From NCBI RefSeq assembly GCF_014212315.1, contig NZ_JACKXE010000001.1, positions 2,046,001-2,110,000 of the forward strand: a stretch of 64,000 nucleotides of DNA. Reading direction: 5' to 3'. Of the stretch, positions 32,698-42,786 are shown one piece after another. This DNA is from Nocardioides luti (GTDB lineage: Bacteria > Actinomycetota > Actinomycetes > Propionibacteriales > Nocardioidaceae). How positions within the stretch are numbered: position 1 is the first letter of the stretch; each line of letters begins with the position of its first letter. The notes beneath the pieces were generated by a model that worked only from the letters and a program-made list of their open reading frames with translations, ran no database searches and was not told the DNA's origin. Made by a program: the position numbers and the translations under genes.

Positions 32698-33740
32698 GCG
32701 GCGGCGCCCATCACCCGCACCGTCGTGAGGAGGTCGCCGGCCGCGCGGCCCAGCGGCCCGCGGCGCGAGCGGACCGGCCCGAGACCCAGGTCGATCGCCT
32801 CGGCGAGGCCGCGCTGGTCGGCCATCCCGGCGACGACAGGCACCCCGGTGGCCCGGGCGATCTCGGCCGGCGCGAGACCGTGGCCCCGCACCACCAGGCG
32901 CAGCCGGGTGGGGTCGGCGAGCCGGCCGCACAGCCGGCCCGCCGAGGCGACGCCGGCCACCGTCGGCGCCACGACCACGAGCACCCGGTCGCAGCGCGAG
33001 ACGACCTCGTCGATCACCGGGTCGGCGGCGCGCGGCAGGTCGACCACGACCACGTCGTGGCCGCGCTGGGCCGCCGACAGCGCCTCGCGCACCGCGAAGG
33101 CCTGCAGCGAGGAGGGATGCCCCGCGTGCCAGGTGAGGACACCGAGGTCACCGCGCCGCGGGAGCGCCTCGCGCAGGGCGCGGGAGCTGAGCCGGCCGGT
33201 GGTCTGGCACAGGGCGTCCCACCGAGCACCGTCGCGGGACTCCAGCCCCAGCACCCGGTCGATCCCCGGTCCGAGCGGGTCGGTGTCGAGCACGACGGCC
33301 GGGCCCGAGCGGGCAGCCACCTGACCGAGCGCGCAGGCCAGGGTCGTGGCCCCGGCACCTCCCGAGCCCCCGACCACCCCGACCACGAGGCCCCGAGTCC
33401 GCCCGGTGTCGCCGAGGTCCGTGAGCGTCTCGACCAGCCACCCCTCCGAGTGCGGCAGCGAGGTGACGTCCTCGGCACCGACGGCGACCGCCACCCGGAA
33501 GAGGTCGTCCCGCGCCGGCCCCCACGACACGACGTGCACCCCCGGCCTCCGCACCGGGCCGGTGCGCGCGGTCTCCGCCGCCAGGTCGGCCCCGAGGAGC
33601 ACCAGCGGAGCGGCCGTCCAGGAGCGCAGCGCCGCCCCGGTGTCGTGGGCGACGTCGGGCGTGATCCCGGCGGCTGCCGCCAGCCGGAGCAGCTCGTCGA
33701 GGAGGGCGTCGTCGCGGGTGACGATGAGGGGTGCGGTCAT
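32694..33740 (-). CDS. ssd: Septum-site-determining-like / CpaE-family P-loop protein
   Basis: A 348-residue protein. Residues 1-115 form a receiver-like domain without the full acidic pocket, and residues 118-340 form a MinD/CpaE-type P-loop ATPase with a deviant Walker A GGSGGAGATTLA, where the signature Lys is replaced. It leads the Tad operon, as Rv3660c (Ssd) does in M. tuberculosis, where it affects cell division. In Tad systems CpaE localises the machinery at the pole. ATG 33740 is the first gene of the operon. Confidence 0.88.
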   Translation of the reverse strand: MTAPLIVTRDDALLDELLRLAAAAGITPDVAHDTGAALRSWTAAPLVLLGADLAAETARTGPVRRPGVHVVSWGPARDDLFRVAVAVGAEDVTSLPHSEGWLVETLTDLGDTGRTRGLVVGVVGGSGGAGATTLACALGQVAARSGPAVVLDTDPLGPGIDRVLGLESRDGARWDALCQTTGRLSSRALREALPRRGDLGVLTWHAGHPSSLQAFAVREALSAAQRGHDVVVVDLPRAADPVIDEVVSRCDRVLVVVAPTVAGVASAGRLCGRLADPTRLRLVVRGHGLAPAEIARATGVPVVAGMADQRGLAEAIDLGLGPVRSRRGPLGRAAGDLLTTVRVMGAAA

Positions 33741-33892
33741 GGTGGTGAGGGTGCCCGGGCCCGGCGACGGCCCAACCCTGCGCGCTCGGCGCCTGTGGAG
33801 GAGGGTGGCCGGAGCCCGCAGGTGGGACGGCTGGTGGCCCGCCCGGGGCGGGCGTCCCCGCGGACGGCGTACGACCCACCTACGATGACCGC

Positions 33893-34690
33893 ATGGCGCC
33901 TCGCCCGACCGCGGCCTTCTTCGACCTCGACAAGACGATCATCGCCAAGTCGAGCACGATGGCCTTCAGCAAGCCCTTCCAGGCCGGGGGGCTGATCTCG
34001 CGGCGCGCGGTCCTGCGCTCGACGTACGCCCAGTTCGTCTACGTCGTCGGCGGCGCCGACCACGACCAGATGGAGAAGATGCGGCAGTTCATGTCGGCGC
34101 TGTGCGCCGGCTGGGACGTCGCGACCGTCCGCGAGATCGTCGCCGAGACGCTGCACCACGTCGTCGACCCGCTGGTCTACGACGAGGCGGTCTCGCTGAT
34201 CGAGGAGCACCACCTCGCCGGCCGCGACGTCGTCATCGTCTCGACGTCCGGCACCGAGGTCGTCGGACCCATCGGCGAGATGCTCGGCGCCGACCGCGTG
34301 GTCGCGACCCGGATGGAGATCGCGGACGGCCGCTACACCGGCGACATCGAGTACTACGCGTACGCCGAGGAGAAGGCCCGCGCGATCCGCGAGCTGGCCG
34401 AGGAGGTCGGCTACGACCTCGACCGCAGCTACGCCTACAGCGACTCGATCACCGACTCCTTCATGCTTGAGGCCGTCGGCCACCCGCACGCCGTCAACCC
34501 CGACAAGGACCTGCGCCGGCTGGCCGCTTCGAAGGGGTGGCCGGTCCTGGTCTTCACCAAGCCCGTGGCCCTGCAGAGCCGGATGGCCCTGCCGCCGCGG
34601 CAGACCCTCGCGGTGATCGCGGTCGGCGGCGTCGTGGCCGTCGGCAGCGTGCTGTGGGCCGGTGCGCGCAAGCGCCGGCTCGGCGCCTGA
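33893..34690 (+). CDS. HAD-IB phosphatase with C-terminal membrane anchor
   Basis: A 265-residue protein. The HAD motif I is FFDLDKTI (Asp nucleophile near residue 11), motif II is VSTSGTE, and motif III/IV has KARAI and YSDSITDSF. It is of the SerB-related IB subfamily; homologues include Rv3661. The last 40 residues contain a hydrophobic helix (TLAVIAVGGVVAVGSVLWA) followed by Arg/Lys, so it may be membrane-attached. A TACGAT box ends seven bases before the ATG, suggesting a leaderless message. The substrate, possibly a phosphoserine or phospholipid, is not known. Confidence 0.92.
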   Translation: MAPRPTAAFFDLDKTIIAKSSTMAFSKPFQAGGLISRRAVLRSTYAQFVYVVGGADHDQMEKMRQFMSALCAGWDVATVREIVAETLHHVVDPLVYDEAVSLIEEHHLAGRDVVIVSTSGTEVVGPIGEMLGADRVVATRMEIADGRYTGDIEYYAYAEEKARAIRELAEEVGYDLDRSYAYSDSITDSFMLEAVGHPHAVNPDKDLRRLAASKGWPVLVFTKPVALQSRMALPPRQTLAVIAVGGVVAVGSVLWAGARKRRLGA

Positions 34691-34721
34691 TCCGTCTCGT
34701 CCACCGGCCAAAAGTCAACCC

Positions 34722-34750
34722 TTGCAGGTGGCGGCCAGGGGGCGTAGAAC
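34722..34750 (+). promoter_or_regulatory. Sigma-70-type promoter in an empty intergenic region
   Basis: TTGCAG (34722-34727) and TAGAAC (34745-34750) are separated by exactly 17 bases. No gene start follows within a reasonable distance on the + strand, so the promoter would drive a noncoding RNA. Confidence 0.5.
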
Positions 34751-34756
34751 GGAGGA

Positions 34757-34850
34757 CAGAACGACAGATACAGCACGTGATCGTGGTACCCACGCGGCGA
34801 TCTACCCTTCCAGAAGGGCGCGAGCCTCCGGGATGCTCCCGGGGCAGCAG
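34757..34850 (+). ncRNA. Candidate small RNA, unnamed
   Basis: The expected transcript from the promoter at 34722-34750 has no open frame and can form three hairpins: CGTGG/CCACG at 34782-34794, CCCTT/AAGGG at 34805-34818, and CTCCGGGA/TCCCGGGG at 34826-34844 (seven pairs and one T-G). The last could end transcription. In M. tuberculosis a 6C-type small RNA (B11) lies next to the homologous HAD gene, but on its other side, and no six-C loops are seen here, so equivalence is not claimed. Confidence 0.4.
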
Positions 34851-34966
34851 TTAGACAGTGCACGCCTGGTAGCCACCTGTGTCACGTGTCAGCGGCGGCA
34901 TCCGAACCCTCACCGGCCCGGGTGCCGCTCGCATGTGGCGCCCGACCGTCCCGGGCACCCGCCCGA

Positions 34967-35695
34967 CTAGTCCGCCGCGCGGCGCAGCGGGCTCGCCTCG
35001 GCGCCCGCGGCGTAGGCCTCCGCGGCGTACAGCAGCCACGCGTGCACGCCCGCCGAGCCGCCGTCGCGGTAGCCCCGCAGGTTGGACTCGTACGCCGCGC
35101 GCAGGGCCAGGTGACCGGCCTCCGGCACGACCAGCGACTTCTCGTCCACCCCGCGCGCCACCAGCACGAGGCGCTCGGCCGCCCGGGCGACCAGGCCGTT
35201 GTGCGACGCGAACGGCTCGGTCGTGGCCAGGTCCGCGTGCACGACGGCGGCGACGAGCAGCGCCGGGGCGGCGGTCGGCGCGGTCAGCAGGTCCGCGAGC
35301 GTGCGGAGGCGTTCCGAGGACACCGCGTCGCGCGGGCGGCCGAGCCGCTCGTCGGGCAGCGACCCGGTCGCGGCCAGCGCGTGGATCCGCGCGAACGCCT
35401 GCAGCGGCGAGCGTCCCAGCGCCGGCGCGAGGGACAGCAGCTCGGTCGAGACACGGACCGCCGCGGCGGACGTCTCGTCGCCGGTGCCCTCCCGCACCTC
35501 GGCCAGCGAGGAGGTCGAGCCCTCGAGCGCGGCGCTCGCGTGCGCACCGCGGAGCAGGGACTCGGCCGTGGTCTCGGGAGAGGTACGGCGCAGCCCGCGG
35601 TCCCGGAGCATCACGTCGATCCCGTCCCGGGCCGCGGCGTACGCCGAGGGCACGCCCTCGAGGGAGCTCAGCCAGGCCAGCGGATCGGTGCTCAT
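34967..35695 (-). CDS. Fic-like protein with degraded active-site motif
   Basis: A 242-residue, mostly helical protein. The stretch HADLATTEPFASHNGLVARAA... near residues 150-175 aligns with the Fic motif HPFX(D/E)GNGRXXR: Pro, Phe, Asn, Gly and the last Arg are kept, but the catalytic His is Glu and the first Arg is Leu. An inhibitory-type SXXXE-like piece (SAALEGS) lies near residue 55. Proteins of this type are often annotated as oxidoreductases in actinobacteria without support. Without the His it should not AMPylate by the known mechanism. ATG 35695 is divergent from the methyltransferase. Confidence 0.65.
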   Translation of the reverse strand: MSTDPLAWLSSLEGVPSAYAAARDGIDVMLRDRGLRRTSPETTAESLLRGAHASAALEGSTSSLAEVREGTGDETSAAAVRVSTELLSLAPALGRSPLQAFARIHALAATGSLPDERLGRPRDAVSSERLRTLADLLTAPTAAPALLVAAVVHADLATTEPFASHNGLVARAAERLVLVARGVDEKSLVVPEAGHLALRAAYESNLRGYRDGGSAGVHAWLLYAAEAYAAGAEASPLRRAAD

Positions 35696-35756
35696 GGGGC
35701 AGAACGCTAGTGCGCGGTGGGGATCGGGCCCCCACCGAGCCGGTAGCCTGCGGGTG

Positions 35757-36659
35757 ATGAGTGACGAGAATCCCGCCTGGGCGAGCTCCTTCGGCTCGGT
35801 CGCCGACGCCTACGACCGCGGGCGGCCCTCCTACCCCCGCGAGGCCGCCGCCTGGCTGGTCGGCCCGGACCCCGTGACCGTCCTCGAGCTCGGCTGCGGC
35901 ACCGGCAAGCTCACCGAGCAGCTCGTCGCCCTCGGCCACGACGTGCACGCCACGGACCCCGACGCCGCGATGCTGGCGGTGCTCGCCAAGCGGCTCCCCG
36001 ACGTCCGCAGCACGCAGGCGTCCGCCGAGGAGATCCCGATGGCGGACGGCTCGGTCGACGTCGTGGTCTGCGCGCAGGCCTTCCACTGGTTCGACCTCGA
36101 CCGCGCCCTGCCCGAGATCGCCCGGGTCCTCAAGCCCGGTGGCCGGCTCGCGCTGGTGTGGAACTGGCGCGACGAGCGCATCCCGTGGGTGCGCCGCCTC
36201 GGCAGGCTGATCGGCACCCAGGACCAGAGCCCCGAGCCGCAGGAGCCGCTCGTCACCTCCTCGCTCTTCGGCTTCGTGGAGTCCGAGCTGTTCCGCTTCT
36301 GGCAGCTGATCGACCGGTCCTCGATCCAGGATCTCGTGCTCTCCCGCTCGAACGTCGCCGTCCTCGACGCCGAGGGCCGGGCCGCCAAGCTGGCCGAGGT
36401 CGTCGCGTTCTACGACGACTTCGGGCGCGGCATGGACGGCATGCAGCTGCCCTACGAGGCCCGCTGCTTCCGCGCCGTCGTGGTGGACAGGCCCCGCACC
36501 GTCGGGGCGGACGAGCCCGACGAGCCGGCCGGCCCGGGGACCCCCGGTGACGGCGACGGCGGCGAGGAGACCCAGCCGCTGAACCGCTCGGACCTGCGGG
36601 ACGGGCGCGACGTGTCGGACGGCACCGACACGGACATGCTGCTCATCGACTTCCGCTGA
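35757..36659 (+). CDS. Class I SAM-dependent methyltransferase (type 11)
   Basis: A 300-residue protein with SAM-binding VLELGCGTGKLTEQL (about residues 41-55), the acidic ATDPDAAML, and VVCAQAFHWFD plus VLKPGGRLALVWNW, the UbiE/Methyltransf_11 set. A C-terminal extension of about 60 residues is acidic and low in complexity. TAGCCT at 35744-35749 lies seven bases before the ATG, indicating a leaderless transcript and supporting this start over the long open frame upstream. The acceptor is unknown. Confidence 0.9.
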   Translation: MSDENPAWASSFGSVADAYDRGRPSYPREAAAWLVGPDPVTVLELGCGTGKLTEQLVALGHDVHATDPDAAMLAVLAKRLPDVRSTQASAEEIPMADGSVDVVVCAQAFHWFDLDRALPEIARVLKPGGRLALVWNWRDERIPWVRRLGRLIGTQDQSPEPQEPLVTSSLFGFVESELFRFWQLIDRSSIQDLVLSRSNVAVLDAEGRAAKLAEVVAFYDDFGRGMDGMQLPYEARCFRAVVVDRPRTVGADEPDEPAGPGTPGDGDGGEETQPLNRSDLRDGRDVSDGTDTDMLLIDFR

Positions 36660-36702
36660 GGGGTGGACGACGGGGGTCGCCCTGCGGGCAACCTGCCATT
36701 AA

Positions 36703-36718
36703 CGTGACGGCCATCACA
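36703..36718. promoter_or_regulatory. CRP/GlxR-like operator before the acetate-uptake operon
   Basis: CGTGA-N6-TCACA differs from the CRP/GlxR consensus TGTGA-N6-TCACA at a single base. It lies 29 bases before the DUF485 start codon. A Crp-family regulator is encoded at 46149-46826. In Corynebacterium, GlxR controls acetate genes through such sites. Confidence 0.65.
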
Positions 36719-36746
36719 CGTCGTACCTCTCTCGGAAGGCACCACG

Positions 36747-37118
36747 ATGGCTGCACCCCCGCCCGCCCACGACCACGCCTCGCGGCACGACCCGGTCTAC
36801 GACCGGCTCGCCGCGGAGCCCGACTTCCTCGAGCTCCGCAAGCGCTACCGGGGCTTCGTGTTCCCCGCCACCGTCGCCTTCCTGGCGTGGTACCTGCTGT
36901 ACGTCGTCATGTCGAACTGGGCGACGGGCTTCATGGACACCAAGGTCGTCGGCAACGTCAACGTGGCCCTGGTCTTCGGCCTGCTGCAGTTCGCCACGAC
37001 GTTCCTGCTCGCCTGGCTCTACAGCCGCTTCTCCGCGGCACGGCTCGACCCGCTGGCCCGCACCCTCAACGAGGAGTACGACGCCACCGCGGCCGACGAC
37101 GAAGGCCGGAGGCACTGA
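36747..37118 (+). CDS. DUF485 membrane protein, partner of the acetate symporter
   Basis: A 123-residue protein with two membrane helices (about 38-60 and 72-95) and the DUF485 pattern LRKRYRGFVFPATVAFLAWYLLYV. DUF485 proteins (YjcH type) are encoded directly before ActP symporters and are thought to assist them. The stop lies one base before the symporter GTG, so the two are co-translated. AAGG precedes the ATG. Confidence 0.9.
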   Translation: MAAPPPAHDHASRHDPVYDRLAAEPDFLELRKRYRGFVFPATVAFLAWYLLYVVMSNWATGFMDTKVVGNVNVALVFGLLQFATTFLLAWLYSRFSAARLDPLARTLNEEYDATAADDEGRRH

Positions 37119-37119
37119 C

Positions 37120-38748
37120 GTGGAAGGCCACCAGCTCCTCACCACCGTGCTGTTCCTCTCGGTCGTCGCCCTGACGGTCGCGATCACCTTCTGGGCGAGC
37201 CGCCAGACGTCCGGCACCGCCGACTTCTACGCCGGCGGACGCTCCTTCTCCCCCGTGCAGAACGGCCTGGCGATCGGCGGCGACTACATGTCCGCCGCGT
37301 CCTTCCTCGGGATCTCCGGCGCGATCGCGCTGAGCGGCTACGACGGCTTCCTCTACTCCATCGGCTTCCTGGTCGCCTGGCTGGTCGCGCTGCTGCTCGT
37401 CGCCGAGATGCTGCGCAACTCCGGCCGCTACACGATGGCCGACCAGCTGGCGTTCCGGATGAAGCGGCGCCCGGTCCGGATGGCCGCGGCCTCCTCGACC
37501 GTCGTCGTGTCGATCTTCTACCTGCTCGCGCAGATGGTCGGCGCGGGCACCCTGGTCGCCCTGCTGCTCGACGTGGACAGCCAGGCGGTCAAGAACCTCA
37601 CGATCTTCGCCGTCGGCATCCTGATGATCTTCTACGTCACCGTCGGCGGGATGAAGGGCACGACCTGGGTCCAGATCGTCAAGGCGGTGCTCCTGATGAT
37701 CGGCTCGGCGCTGATCGTCGTCCTGGTCCTGGCGCACTTCCACTTCAACCTGTCCGAGCTGCTCGGCGCCGCGGCGTCCAACTCCGGCAAGGGCCAGGCG
37801 TTCCTCGAGCCGGGCCTGAAGTACGGCCTCACCACGACCAGCAAGATCGACTTCCTCTCGCTCGGCATCGCGCTGGTCCTCGGCACCGCCGGCCTCCCGC
37901 ACATCCTGATCCGCTTCTACACCGTGCCGACCTCCCGGGACGCGCGGAAGTCGGTGCTGTGGGCGATCGGCCTGATCGGCGTCTTCTACCTCTTCACGCT
38001 GGTCCTCGGCTTCGGCGCCGCGGCGATGCTCAAGGGCGACCAGGCCGCCGAGGTGGCGACCAGCAAGGGCAACCTCGCCTCGCCGCTGCTCGCCGAGGCC
38101 GTCGGCGGCGGTGCCGGCTCGACGGGCGGCGCCGTGCTCCTGGCGATCATCGCGGCGGTCGCCTTCGCGACCATCCTCGCGGTGGTGGCCGGGCTGACGC
38201 TGACGTCGTCGGCGTCCGTGGCCCACGACATCTACAACAACGTCATCAAGAAGGGCCAGGCGACCGAGGCCGAGGAGATCAAGGTGACGCGGTACGCCGC
38301 CCTCACCATCGGCCTGATCGCGATCCTGCTCGCGATCCCGGCGCAGAACCTCAACATCGCGTTCCTCGTGGCCCTGGCCTTCGCGGTCGCGGCGTCGGCG
38401 AACCTGCCCGCGATCGTCTACAACATGTTCTGGCGGCGCTTCAACACCCGTGGCGCGACCTGGAGCATCTACGGCGGCCTCGCGTCGTCGCTGGTGCTGG
38501 TCTTCTTCTCGCCGGTGATGTCCGGCAAGGGCGAGATCGACGGGGTCAACCAGAGCCTGCTGCCGACGAGCATCGACATCTCGTGGTTCCCGCTCGAGAA
38601 CCCGGGCATCGTGTCGATCCCGCTCGGCTTCCTCTTCGGCTACCTCGGCACGATCAGCCGGCGCGAGCCGGAGGCGGAGGACCGCTACACCGAGCTCGAG
38701 GTCCGTGCGCTGACCGGCGCCGGGTCCGAGCAGGCGGTCGTGCACTGA
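37120..38748 (+). CDS. actP: Cation/acetate symporter, ActP/MctC type (SSS family)
   Basis: A 542-residue sodium:solute symporter with about 13 membrane helices. The family signature parts are clear: FYAGGRSFSPVQNGLAIGGD, AASFLGISGAIALSGYDG, and GTAGLPHILIRFYTV. It imports acetate or related monocarboxylates (pyruvate, propionate) with Na+ or H+. With DUF485 upstream and acetyl-CoA synthetase downstream it forms an acetate uptake and activation module. A strong hairpin follows, so acsA has its own promoter. Confidence 0.93.
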   Translation: MEGHQLLTTVLFLSVVALTVAITFWASRQTSGTADFYAGGRSFSPVQNGLAIGGDYMSAASFLGISGAIALSGYDGFLYSIGFLVAWLVALLLVAEMLRNSGRYTMADQLAFRMKRRPVRMAAASSTVVVSIFYLLAQMVGAGTLVALLLDVDSQAVKNLTIFAVGILMIFYVTVGGMKGTTWVQIVKAVLLMIGSALIVVLVLAHFHFNLSELLGAAASNSGKGQAFLEPGLKYGLTTTSKIDFLSLGIALVLGTAGLPHILIRFYTVPTSRDARKSVLWAIGLIGVFYLFTLVLGFGAAAMLKGDQAAEVATSKGNLASPLLAEAVGGGAGSTGGAVLLAIIAAVAFATILAVVAGLTLTSSASVAHDIYNNVIKKGQATEAEEIKVTRYAALTIGLIAILLAIPAQNLNIAFLVALAFAVAASANLPAIVYNMFWRRFNTRGATWSIYGGLASSLVLVFFSPVMSGKGEIDGVNQSLLPTSIDISWFPLENPGIVSIPLGFLFGYLGTISRREPEAEDRYTELEVRALTGAGSEQAVVH

Positions 38749-38763
38749 CCCACGGCGTACGGC

Positions 38764-38810
38764 GGGACCCGGCTGCCCCACCCCACCCCACAGCGGGGCA
38801 ACCGGGTCCC
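38764..38810 (+). terminator. Terminator after the acetate symporter
   Basis: GGGACCCGG and CCGGGTCCC pair perfectly, extended inward by TGCCCC/GGGGCA after one mismatch; the loop is Cys-codon-free C-rich sequence. It separates actP from acsA. Confidence 0.75.
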
Positions 38811-38910
38811 AACCCCGTCGGGGGGAGGCTGGACGCCGTCCGGCCGGCACGTCCTAAGGTGACGAGAGCCACCACCGAGACACCCAGTACGACCGAGTTC
38901 GGGAGAGACC

Positions 38911-40890
<1,980 letters not shown>

Positions 40891-40911
40891 CGCGGGCGCT
40901 CACCCGGTCGC

Positions 40912-40980
40912 TAGGGTGGGGCGCGGTGCGCCGGGAAGTCTGGTCGGCATGATGCCGACGACCCCGTAGCCAGGAGCACC
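40912..40980 (+). promoter_or_regulatory. Structured 5' leader of nhaA, candidate riboswitch or RNA thermoswitch
   Basis: A TAGGGT -10 box at 40912-40917 puts the transcript start near 40924. From there the RNA can fold into three stems: GGTGC (40925-40929) with GCACC (40976-40980), CTGG (40940-40943) with CCAG (40970-40973), and TCGGCA (40944-40949) with TGCCGA (40953-40958). The ribosome-binding site AGGAG at 40972-40976 is enclosed between the outer stem and CCAG, so folding should block translation of NhaA. The internal GCCGGGAAGT and GACCCCGTAG remain unpaired and could bind a ligand. Confidence 0.5.
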
Positions 40981-42294
40981 GTGACCTCCCCCCAGCACCC
41001 CCGTGGACCCGCGCCCACGCCCCCCGAGCGCCCCCGCCTCTTCGCCCGCGGCTCGTTCCCCGAGGCCTCGCGCATCACCGGGATCCTGCGCGCCGAGACG
41101 ACCGGCGGGCTGCTGCTGATCGCGGGCGCGGTCGCCGCGCTGGTGTGGGCGAACACCCCCTGGTCCGGGGCGTACGCCGACCTGCGCGACGCCACGGTCG
41201 GCCCCGCGTCCCTCCACCTCGACCTGTCCCTCGGCACCTGGGCGGCGGACGGCCTGCTCGCGATCTTCTTCTTCGTCGCCGGTCTGGAGCTCAAGCGCGA
41301 GTTCGTCGCCGGGGACCTGCGCGACCCGCGGCGGGCGGCGCTCCCGGTGGCCGCGGCCGTCGGCGGCATGGTCGTCCCGGCGCTGGTCTACGTCGCGGTC
41401 AACCTGGCCGGCGACGGCGCGCTGCGGGGCTGGGCGATCCCGACGGCGACCGACATCGCCTTCGCGGTCGCGGTGCTGGCCGTGATCAGCACCCACCTGC
41501 CGACCGGCCTGCGGACCTTCCTGCTGACGCTCGCGGTCGTCGACGACCTCCTCGCGATCACGATCATCGCGCTCTTCTACACCGACCAGCTCACCCCGGC
41601 GTACCTCCTGCTCGCACTGCTCCCCCTCGCCGGCTTCGCGGTGCTGGTGCAGCGCCGGGTCCGGTCGTTCTGGCTGCTGGTCCCGCTGGCGCTGCTGGCC
41701 TGGGGGCTCGTGCACGCGTCGGGGGTGCACGCGACGGTGGCGGGCGTGCTGCTCGGCTTCGCGGTGCCCGTACGACGGCGCGACGGTCGTGACGGTCCGG
41801 GACTCGCCGAGCACTTCGAGCACCTCGTGCGGCCGCTGTCGGCCGGCGTGGCGGTCCCGGTCTTCGCGTTCTTCGCCGCGGGCGTGACCGTCGGCGGGGC
41901 GTCCGGGCTGCGCGAGGCGCTCACCGACCCCGTGGCCGTCGGGATCGTCGCCGGGCTGGTGGTGGGCAAGACCGTCGGCATCGCCGGGTCCACCTGGCTG
42001 CTGGCGACCTTCACGCGCGCGGACCTCGACGACGAGCTGTCCTGGGTCGACGTGGTCGGGATGTCGATGCTCGCGGGGATCGGCTTCACGGTGTCGCTGC
42101 TCATCGGGGAGCTCGCCTTCGGCACGGGCAGCGCGCGCGACGAGCACGTGAAGGTGGGCGTCCTGGTCGGCTCGCTGGTCGCCACGCTGCTCGCGACCGC
42201 GGTGCTGCGGACCCGCAACCGCGTCTACCGACGGATCTGTGCCGAGGAGCGGCGTGACGACGACGGTGACGGGGTACCTGACGTGTACCAGTGA
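40981..42294 (+). CDS. nhaA: Na+/H+ antiporter NhaA
   Basis: A 437-residue protein with about 12 membrane helices that exports Na+ in exchange for H+. The ion-binding pair of Asp residues is in [13 protein letters not shown], and [12 protein letters not shown] and [19 protein letters not shown] match NhaA. Start GTG 40981 follows AGGAG. A C-terminal charged tail ([15 protein letters not shown]) resembles an EF-hand-like acidic strip and is not part of the transport core. The 5' leader is foldable (see 40912-40980). Confidence 0.95.
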   Translation: MTSPQHPRGPAPTPPERPRLFARGSFPEASRITGILRAETTGGLLLIAGAVAALVWANTPWSGAYADLRDATVGPASLHLDLSLGTWAADGLLAIFFFVAGLELKREFVAGDLRDPRRAALPVAAAVGGMVVPALVYVAVNLAGDGALRGWAIPTATDIAFAVAVLAVISTHLPTGLRTFLLTLAVVDDLLAITIIALFYTDQLTPAYLLLALLPLAGFAVLVQRRVRSFWLLVPLALLAWGLVHASGVHATVAGVLLGFAVPVRRRDGRDGPGLAEHFEHLVRPLSAGVAVPVFAFFAAGVTVGGASGLREALTDPVAVGIVAGLVVGKTVGIAGSTWLLATFTRADLDDELSWVDVVGMSMLAGIGFTVSLLIGELAFGTGSARDEHVKVGVLVGSLVATLLATAVLRTRNRVYRRICAEERRDDDGDGVPDVYQ

Positions 42295-42359
42295 GCGCGA
42301 CGGGGTTCGGTAAGGTCAGCACCGACGCGCCACCACCTGCAGCAGAAGGAACCCACCGC

Positions 42360-42764
42360 ATGGCACACGAACCGGCCCACGACACCGATCCCACCATCGG
42401 CCGTCTGGTCACCGACGCCAGCCGTGACATCTCCACCCTGATCTCCAAGGAGATCCAGCTCGCGAAGTCCGAGCTGAAGGTCAGCGTCAAGGCGGGCGGG
42501 ATCGGCATCGGCCTCTTCGCCGCCGCCGGCTTCCTCGCGGTGCTCGCCGTGATCATGCTGTCGGTCGCGATCGCCTACTTCATCAACTGGAACGGCCACG
42601 GCCTCTCGCTGCACTGGGCGTTCCTGATCGTCTTCGGCTTCTACCTGCTGCTCGCCGGCTTGCTCGTCTTCGTCGGCATCAAGAAGGTCAAGCAGGTCAA
42701 GGCGCCCGAGAAGGCGATCGGCCAGGGCAAGCAGATCCCCGCGGCCCTCAAGGGCAAGGCCTGA
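42360..42764 (+). CDS. Phage-holin-superfamily-like membrane protein (Act-type, DUF1469)
   Basis: A 134-residue protein with an amphipathic N-terminal helix (LVTDASRDISTLISKEIQLAKSEL), two hydrophobic helices near 50-75 and 88-110, and a Lys-rich tail. This is the actinobacterial phage holin family/DUF1469 pattern, which in spite of the name is chromosomal and of unknown function. GGAA precedes the ATG at 42360 and TAAGGT at 42310-42315 may be the -10. It ends close to the convergent marP gene. Confidence 0.85.
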   Translation: MAHEPAHDTDPTIGRLVTDASRDISTLISKEIQLAKSELKVSVKAGGIGIGLFAAAGFLAVLAVIMLSVAIAYFINWNGHGLSLHWAFLIVFGFYLLLAGLLVFVGIKKVKQVKAPEKAIGQGKQIPAALKGKA

Positions 42765-42786
42765 CCGACTCGCCCGGCTGGACCTC

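Noticed and set aside
37066..38850. A 594-codon open frame on the - strand
   Set aside because: Shadow of the acetate symporter.
42360..42764. Phage holin taken as evidence of a prophage
   Set aside because: The holin-superfamily-like protein is a chromosomal actinobacterial family; no other phage gene is near.
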